A DNA stretch of 64,000 nucleotides from Inediibacterium massiliense (GTDB taxonomy: Bacteria; Bacillota; Clostridia; Peptostreptococcales; Thermotaleaceae). This document shows positions 54,411 through 61,500 of this stretch, piece by piece. The stretch spans positions 769,009 through 833,008 of the forward strand of contig NZ_LN876586.1 in assembly GCF_001282725.1 (NCBI RefSeq), in the 5' to 3' direction. Below the pieces are notes generated by a model, which saw only the letters and a list, made by a program, of their open reading frames with translations, did no database searches and had not been told where the DNA came from. The translations under genes were made by a program, and so were the position numbers. Within the stretch, counting starts at the first letter, position 1. Each line of letters opens with the position of its first letter.

Positions 54411-54443
54411 ACATCCTTATCGTGTGATAAAGGATGTTTTTTT
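54411..54443 (+). terminator. Terminator of the riboswitch expression platform
   Basis: ACATCCTTATC (54411-54421) pairs with GATAAAGGATGT (54426-54437), with a T run to 54443. Upstream, CCTACGATGCATAGG (54350-54364) and AGGGAGGTG may form alternative stems, so this is likely the ligand-controlled OFF hairpin. The group II intron starts exactly behind its last T. Confidence 0.85.
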
Positions 54444-56330
54444 GTGAGCCCAGCATAGGCATAGGTGATAACTTGGCGATGAAAGTCCGCTGTGGGGTTG
54501 GTAGAGTGAGAACCATTAGCCGAAGGCAATGTTGTCCACCGTGAGGTAGAATTTGAAGGAAGCCATAAGCAAATCAGTCTGAGGAATACGAATCACATAT
54601 AAAGGTTGCTTGAGAGGGACGAGTTTGTGTAACAAAACAAAGTCCAACACTACACGAATCTCAAGCAGTAAATGTGGCAGATAGATGAAATGAAGGCTAT
54701 CGTTCTTACCTGGGAAGGCTTTAAGGATATGCTATGGAGATGGATTTTGAGATAGTAACTCATACAGTGATGTATGAGTGAATCTTCAGAAGTTAGTAGA
54801 AGTTATATTACTTATCTAGTCATTAATAGATAAGTAAGGACTGAACGTTAAGGAGGATGAAGAGGTTTTGAAGGTTTCAAAGGATATACTATGACAGCAG
54901 AAAACTTCATATGAAGGCTTCAGTGCAAAGGAGAGGTTGTAAACCCGAAGGTATGTACGGAGTGCCTACTATATCTTTGGCATCTCCAAAGGAGATATTC
55001 AGTGCAGATTCAGATACTTCTTTAGATAAGGATACTTTCAAGGAAAAAATATGCTTATGGCTCTAAAAAGAGTAAAAAAGAACAAAGGGAACCGGAATAA
55101 AGGTAAATTAGCTACCACCTTTCCTTAAACAAAATTGGCCAGTTATTAAAGAAAATATCCCAAAGGGTGAATATAAACCAAGTACTGTAAGAAAAGTTGA
55201 AGTACCCAAGACAGATGAAGGAATAAGATTATTTGGAATACCTACCGTATTAGATAGATTAATTCAACAAGCTATGGCATAAATCTTAACAGAAATATTT
55301 TTTGATAATAGCTACGGTGTTAGACTAGGAAGTAAAGCTCACGATGTTGTGCTAAATGTTAAAGAGCATATGAGTCAAAAATATAAATATGTAGTGGACA
55401 TGGATTTAGAAAAATTCTTTGATAGAGTAAACCACGACATATTGATGGACAGGGTATAAGAAAGAATGAGGGATAAAAGAAATCTTTAAACTCATACGGT
55501 CGTTATCTGTAATCAGAAATTAGGTTAAATGGAATAACTGTAAGAAGTAAAGAAGGAACTCCTCAAGGAGAACTATTAAGTTCACTGCTAGTAAATATTC
55601 TATTAGATGATTTAGAGAAAGAACTGGAAAAAAGAGGACATAAACTTTGTAGATATTGTGATGACTGCAATATATACAAAAAATCCAAAAGGGTATAACA
55701 AAGAGTGATGAAAAGTGTAACGACATTGCTAGAAAAGAAAATAAAACCAAAAGTTAATGAATAAAAGAGTTTAGGGGATAGACTTACAAGAAGAAAATTT
55801 TTAAGTGTTACTTTCTATACTGCAAAGGGAGGATATAACATAAGAACACATCCCAAAGCCATTAAGAGATTCAAGGATAAGGTTAGAAAAATAACTTCAA
55901 GAAACTATAGCATAAGCATGAAAGAAAAAATTAGAAGACTTAACCAAGTGATAATAGGATGGGTAAATTACTTGTCACTTGCAAAAGCTATCATGAAAAG
56001 CCTTGAGGGATGGATTAGAAAAAGGTTAAGAATGTGTATATGGAGACAATGGAAAAATCAAAAGCTAAGGTTAAAAATTGCATATCTCTAGGAATAAATA
56101 GGCATAAAGCTTATGAATGGGGTAATATAAGAAAAGACTACTGACGAATAGCCAACAGCCCAATCTTATCCAGAAGTCTAACTAATGAATATTTTAAATC
56201 AATCTTTTATCAGAACCTATCGGCTAGATATTAGAAAATGGAAGTAATTTAATGAAACGTCAAGTACCGAACGGTTTGCTTGGTGGTGTGAGAAGTTGGG
56301 AAAATTATTTTATTTTACCTCTTACTCGAT
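54444..56330 (+). mobile_element. Group II intron inserted behind the riboswitch terminator
   Basis: A ribozyme-type retroelement of about 1.89 kb. The 5-prime end GTGAGCCCAGCATAGGC, then GCGATGAAAGTCCGCTGTG, is the start of domain I in a common bacterial intron type (compare the GTGTGCCCGGCATGGG starts). The 3-prime end AGTACCGAACGG ... GGTGGTGTGAGAAG (about 56263-56294) is domain V, and the following stem ending CTCTTACTCGAT is domain VI with its branch-point adenosine. The open frame in domain IV is dead. Both ribozyme ends look undamaged, so splicing with help from another maturase is possible. Insertion directly behind a terminator T tract is a known habit of some intron classes, notably IIC. 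Confidence 0.92.
55042..56234 (+). pseudogene. Decayed group II intron reverse transcriptase/maturase (LtrA type)
   Basis: Fragments in two or three frames spell one RT: KPSTVRKVEVPKTDEGIRL, IPTVLDRLIQQAMA, KYVVDMDLEKFFDRVNHDI, EGTPQGELLSS, RYCDDCNIYKKSKRV, RRKFLSVTFYT, IRTHPKAIKRFKDKVRKI, IIGWVNYLSLAK and RIANSPILSRSLTNEYF. At least seven stops interrupt it, for example after QQAMA, after DRV, after KSKRV and after VNE; the catalytic YADD is YCDD, and GGPLSP is GELLSS. The stop after KDY falls where relatives have Trp (TGG to TGA), and that after AMA where they have Gln. It cannot make active maturase. Confidence 0.93.
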
Positions 56331-56475
56331 TGTATAGTGTATATTTGAACTTTTACGGTTATGTAACTTATATTAAAAGGGAGTTACTAAATAATAGATA
56401 CAAGTAAAGAGATGCATACTTTATTTTATAAGGAATTCATAATAATTTAAATATCATGAAAAGAGGGAAGTTTTT

Positions 56476-57921
56476 ATGTATAGTTTTAAAATAATTCATA
56501 AAAGGTTGATAGCTATTGTAATTTTTTTTAGCATAATAATCATTCAAGCTATAAATATCCCAAATGTAAATGGACAGAGTCTAGACAAAATAAAAGTTGT
56601 TTTATTGCTTGGGAGTGATAGTCATATTCCATTAGCAGTTGAAGCTTATAAAGAAATTCAGGATAAATATCCTTTAGAAATAAAAATATTTAGTAGTAAT
56701 TGTTTAAATGATTTAAAGATTGTTGAAGAGTTACAAAGTGATATAAAAAAATCAAATGTATTATTGTTAGAAAAAATTGGACAAGATGAGATAAATTCAA
56801 TAGGAACAATTATTTCAAAAACTCCTAAATCATGTTATATATACGGTACAAGAAGTGATGATTTTTCAAAACAATATTCAAATATTGATTATAGTAAAGA
56901 TAACGAAATTAAAGTTTACTTTGAAAATGATAGCGTAGAAAATATGCGTTCTCTTCTACTATATTTAGGTATTCTAGCAGGAATGCAAGTAGATGAAGAT
57001 ATAGAAGTAAAAATAAAACCAAATAAGTTTTTTTATCATCCTGATGCAATGAAACTTTGTTTTGATATAGATAAACTAAGCAATAGCGTAAATGAGGCAT
57101 TAGATAAAGCATCTGGGGAAGTAAATCTTGGATTAATAACTAATACAGTACATCATGCAGTCTATGAAACAGTCTATAATAATGTTTATAATGACAATGT
57201 GATACCTTTAGCACAAGAAATAATAAAAATAAATGTGGTTTCTTCAGAATTAGATGAAAAAGACTGGGAAAATGTATTTTATTCTATAATAGAATCACAA
57301 GATTTAGTTAATTCTGTTACAGATGCAGTTTATAAATCAATAGAAAATAAAAATGGTCCTAAAATGTCTATTGTAATAGATGCTGCCTATCATGCATTTT
57401 ATGAAACAAAAGATAAAGATATTAAAGGACAAGATTTGTTTAATATTATCAATGATATTTTAAAAAGTTTTAATCAATCTAATGATTTCAATGATTGTAA
57501 TGATTTATGTGAACAAATAAAAGAAATTATAAAAACAAAGCATATTTCTCTAGGAGCATTTAGAAATTTAAAAGACTATAAAATATGGTACAAAGTGAGT
57601 AATCATTATAAAAAAGATGCTCCATGGATAGGAATTACTGCATATGATAGTGTGGTTAAAAATAATGATATGGAGATGTATATATCTTTGTTAAATGAAT
57701 TAGAAAATAATAATGCTAATGTTATTTTTATAATTACTGATGGAAATGTCAAGGGGCTACAAAAAGATTTGTTTATGGAAAATGGTAAGAGTGTTGTTGA
57801 TATATATATTCCAACATTGGGATTTAACCATATTTGTAATAAACGAGGTTTTAATATGTTTATGAAAAGTATAACAAGGAAATATAATCTTTCACAAAAT
57901 AATGAAAAGGTATTAAAATAA
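56476..57921 (+). CDS. Exported protein resembling the N-terminal half of CobN (cobaltochelatase)
   Basis: A 481-residue protein. A signal peptide (basic start, hydrophobic residues about 11-26) exports it. VVLLLGSDSHIPLAVEAYKE, SNVLLLEKIGQDE, and ENMRSLLLYLGILAGMQ with FFYHPDA match the beginning of secreted CobN-like proteins of archaea and some Clostridia, and PWIGITAYDSVVKNNDMEMY with NANVIFIITDG matches the CobN module that follows. The large C-terminal catalytic region is absent, so the protein ends where CobN normally continues. In between (about 200-335) is an extra stretch with HHAVYETVYNNV and AAYHAFYETKDKD. It lies downstream of a cobalamin riboswitch, which supports a cobalt or corrinoid role. 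AGAGGGAAG is the ribosome site. Confidence 0.65.
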   Translation: MYSFKIIHKRLIAIVIFFSIIIIQAINIPNVNGQSLDKIKVVLLLGSDSHIPLAVEAYKEIQDKYPLEIKIFSSNCLNDLKIVEELQSDIKKSNVLLLEKIGQDEINSIGTIISKTPKSCYIYGTRSDDFSKQYSNIDYSKDNEIKVYFENDSVENMRSLLLYLGILAGMQVDEDIEVKIKPNKFFYHPDAMKLCFDIDKLSNSVNEALDKASGEVNLGLITNTVHHAVYETVYNNVYNDNVIPLAQEIIKINVVSSELDEKDWENVFYSIIESQDLVNSVTDAVYKSIENKNGPKMSIVIDAAYHAFYETKDKDIKGQDLFNIINDILKSFNQSNDFNDCNDLCEQIKEIIKTKHISLGAFRNLKDYKIWYKVSNHYKKDAPWIGITAYDSVVKNNDMEMYISLLNELENNNANVIFIITDGNVKGLQKDLFMENGKSVVDIYIPTLGFNHICNKRGFNMFMKSITRKYNLSQNNEKVLK

Positions 57922-58086
57922 CGGTATTTATATAAGTTTTTTTATATTTTATATACTATGAACGGGGATTATATTAAATGATTTTTTAATATTAGCAAAA
58001 ATTATTTGAAATAATTTACCAAATATAGCTTTAGCAAAATTATAGTACTAAAAATCGAATATTAAAAACTTACAAGGAGGATACTA

Positions 58087-58536
58087 TTGGCCATGAAAAA
58101 AATAATATTTGTAACAACATTTATCTTTATGTTGTTATTTTCATCCATAGCATTAGCAAATGAGTCTAATGAATTAATTGTTGAAATCAATGACCAAGAA
58201 ATTGCATTTAATAGTGAACCTTTTATTGAAAATGGGATTGCTTTTGTTGAATTTAGGCCTCTTTTTGAAAAAGCAAAGTATCAAGTTAGTTGGGATGATT
58301 TTTCAAAATCTATTCAAGCTACTAAAGGAAATAGACAAATTATATTAATGACTAATAATAAAATATCAAGTATTAATGGTAAAACAATTTCATTAAGGGT
58401 AGCACCTAGAATTGTGGATAATCATTTGTTTTTTCCTATAAGAGATGTTTGTGAAAGTAATGGTGCAAAAGTTAAATTCATAGATGAGAATGGAATTAAA
58501 AAGATAACAGTACATTGTGCTAGCTGTTCTGAATAA
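58087..58536 (+). CDS. Exported copper-amine-oxidase-N (stalk) domain protein
   Basis: A 149-residue protein (TTG start). The signal peptide ends near IALANE. The remainder is one copper amine oxidase N-terminal-like domain: VEINDQEIAFNSEPFIENG, AFVEFRPLFEKAKYQVSWD, IQATKGNRQIILMTNN, FFPIRDVCESNGAKV. Firmicutes use it as a surface or stalk module, not as an oxidase; no copper site is present. The pair of Cys in HCASC at the end is unusual. AGGAGG stands 6 bases before the TTG at 58087 and 12 before ATG 58093; TTG is preferred. The giant RHS gene begins 20 bases behind its stop, so the two are one operon. Confidence 0.82.
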   Translation: MAMKKIIFVTTFIFMLLFSSIALANESNELIVEINDQEIAFNSEPFIENGIAFVEFRPLFEKAKYQVSWDDFSKSIQATKGNRQIILMTNNKISSINGKTISLRVAPRIVDNHLFFPIRDVCESNGAKVKFIDENGIKKITVHCASCSE

Positions 58537-58556
58537 AATATGAAGGGAAGATTTGT

Positions 58557-61500
58557 ATGCTTTTTTCTAATAGGAAAAGAAATTTCTATAAAAATGCTGT
58601 ATCGATTCTTTTGATTATCTCCATGGTATTTGTAAATTTATTTTTGCCAATTTCTAATAGTTTTGCAGACGTAAAAACTGAAGAAAAACAGTTATCTGAA
58701 AAAAAAATAAAAGAAGAAATAATTTCTCAAAGAACTAAAAATTCTAAAACTTTTTTTGATGAGAATAGTAAAACCTTTATGTGTGAAGTATATAATGAGC
58801 CAATTCATTATTTGAGTGAAGATAAAAGTTTAAAGGAAATAGATAATGAACTAATAGAAACAAATAAAAAAGGATTTAAGTATGAAAATAAAGCAAATGA
58901 GTTTAAGATATATTTTTGTGAGTTATCAGGCGAAAAAGATTTTATTTGGTTCCAAGCAGGGAAAAACGGTATTAGTATTAATCCAATTAGCATGAGATAT
59001 GTAGGAAAAGAGTTTAAAAAGAATAAAGAAGATAGAAAAAAAAATAAACAATTAGTACGATCTAATAAAAAAAATGCGAAAGATAAAAAACCTGAGATAG
59101 TAAAAAAAGTTGTAGCTAAAAAAAATAAAAAAACAGAGGAAGTCAAAAAAGCTATAGATAAAAAAGCAGAGGAAAATAACAAATTAACATATCAAGGAAT
59201 CTTTAAGGATGTAGATTTTTCTTATACAGTAAAAGGTGATATGCTAAAAGAAGATATTATTATGCATAGGTATAATGATAAAAACACATTTTCATTCGAG
59301 GTTAATTTAGACAATTTATATATGGAGAAAAGTAAAAACGGAAAAAGTATTTTGATAAAAGAAAAAGAAACAAATAAATTGATTACAGTTTATCGAGCTC
59401 CATACATGAAAGATTCTAAAGGGGTTAAATCTAAAAATATTTTATTAGAATTAAGAGAAGAAAATGATAAATATTATATTGACGTTATAATAGACGAAGA
59501 ATGGTTAAAGAGTGAAAAAAGAGCGTATCCAGTAGTGATTGATCCAATACTATATCATACAAATTTTGGGCCGAAAGATACTTATGTAAGATCAGAGTGC
59601 CAACATTCTAATTTTTATGATGATTATAGTCTGGAAGTAGGATATAATCAATTGGCTTATGATTGGGAAGAAAGAATACAGGCGATGCAAGAATGGCCTT
59701 GGGATGCAGATGAATATTGTGAAGCATATATAAAATTCGATTTACCTAAATTACCTTCAGGAGCAATCGTTGTATATGCTAATTTTACTGCAAATACATA
59801 TGAATATTATAGTTGGGATGGACATAAAAATCTAGGGAAAATTAATGTGCATAGAATAACTTCTCCTTGGAATCCTGACAAAGTTACGTGGGATACAAAA
59901 CCAGCATATGGTCCAGTTGAAGCTTCTGCAAAGCTTATTGGTGGGGAATGGGGACTTTTTACACTTGAAGACGAATACACAGGGAAATTTTGGGGAGAGA
60001 CTGATACCTATCGAAATGGTACTTATAGTGTTGATATAACACCACTGTGCGTAGATTGGTATAGTGGATTTCAACCTAATTACGGATTAGCTTTGACTGG
60101 CAATGATAAATTAGGAGTAGCATCATTTCGTTCGAGTGAGGTGTCAGATAGAAGTCAAAGACCGAGAATAACATTTTTTTATTGCTTAGATTCTTTAGGG
60201 GTAGATAGTGAATGGGGATTTACAAGTGAACTAACGAATGTATATAATGGAAACTTAGTGGAACAAGCAGTAGATATGTTTATTTCTGGGCGAGGAGAGC
60301 CAATCAATATCACGCGTACGTATAATAGCCGTTCAAAAAAAGAAGGGATTTTCGGAAAAAATTGGACATCTAATCTTGAGACTAGCTTAGAATATTCAGA
60401 TGGTGCTATTAACTTATATGATGCTGATGGGACAGAATATATCTTTTTACATTGGATAGATAACGTATATATTTCTAAAACTACTCCAGGAGCTGCTACA
60501 GGTGGTGGTGCTTCACGGGCTAGAATAGTTAAAGAAAGTAATGGAACATATACATTAAAGCAAAATGATGGTACAGTAATATCGTTAAATACTAATGGAA
60601 AAATAACTAGAATTACTGACAAAAATAATAATATTACAACATACAACTATAATACTAGTACAGGAAAATTACAAAGTATTAGTGATCCATCTGGGCGTAC
60701 TATTACTTTTTCATATGGTGAAAACGGAAAAGTCAAGCAAGCTATGGACTTTTCAGGTAAAAAAGTACAATATAACTATGATAACAGTAACCGTTTAATT
60801 TCAGTTGTTGATCAGAATAATAAGACTATCACATATCAGTATGATAGCAATAATAATTTAACTAAAATTATCTATCCTAATGGCAATTTCATTACTTATG
60901 GATATGATAAATATGATAGGGTTATTACAGTAACAAGAAAAATTACAGTAAATGGGACGTTATCGACGTCTACTTCAGTTATAACCTATGATCCAGCAAA
61001 CTATTGTACAACAATTACTGATGCTAATGGACATAAAGTATCTTATGAATATGACTATATGGGTAAACTTATAAAAGTTTCTGAAGATCCTGAAGGCTTA
61101 AATTATCGTAATTTGATAAACTATGATACACGTAAAAAGCGACTTACATCTGTTGCAGATGCAAATACGGTTGCGTCTGGTGGTAATACTTCTTATGTAA
61201 TTAATTATGATGATTACGGAAGAATAAATTCAGCTACAAATTCACTTAATCAAAGTACTGATATAAATTATAGTGGGACAAATCATATTGTTACATTTGG
61301 TGAGAGTACTGCACAGACAGTATCTGATATGAAAGGCAATATTATTCAGACTATAGATTCATTTAAACAAGGAAATACTATGAAGTATGATCGATATGGT
61401 AATATAGTAGAGCAAACGGAAACGATATCAGCAGCCGATAATATAGTGACTAATTCAAGTTTTGAGAATAATCTTACTGATTGGAAACTTTCTATACAAC

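Noticed and set aside
55520-55750. Minus-strand open frame inside the intron
   Set aside because: It is antisense to the RT segments, which are clearly recognisable on the plus strand.
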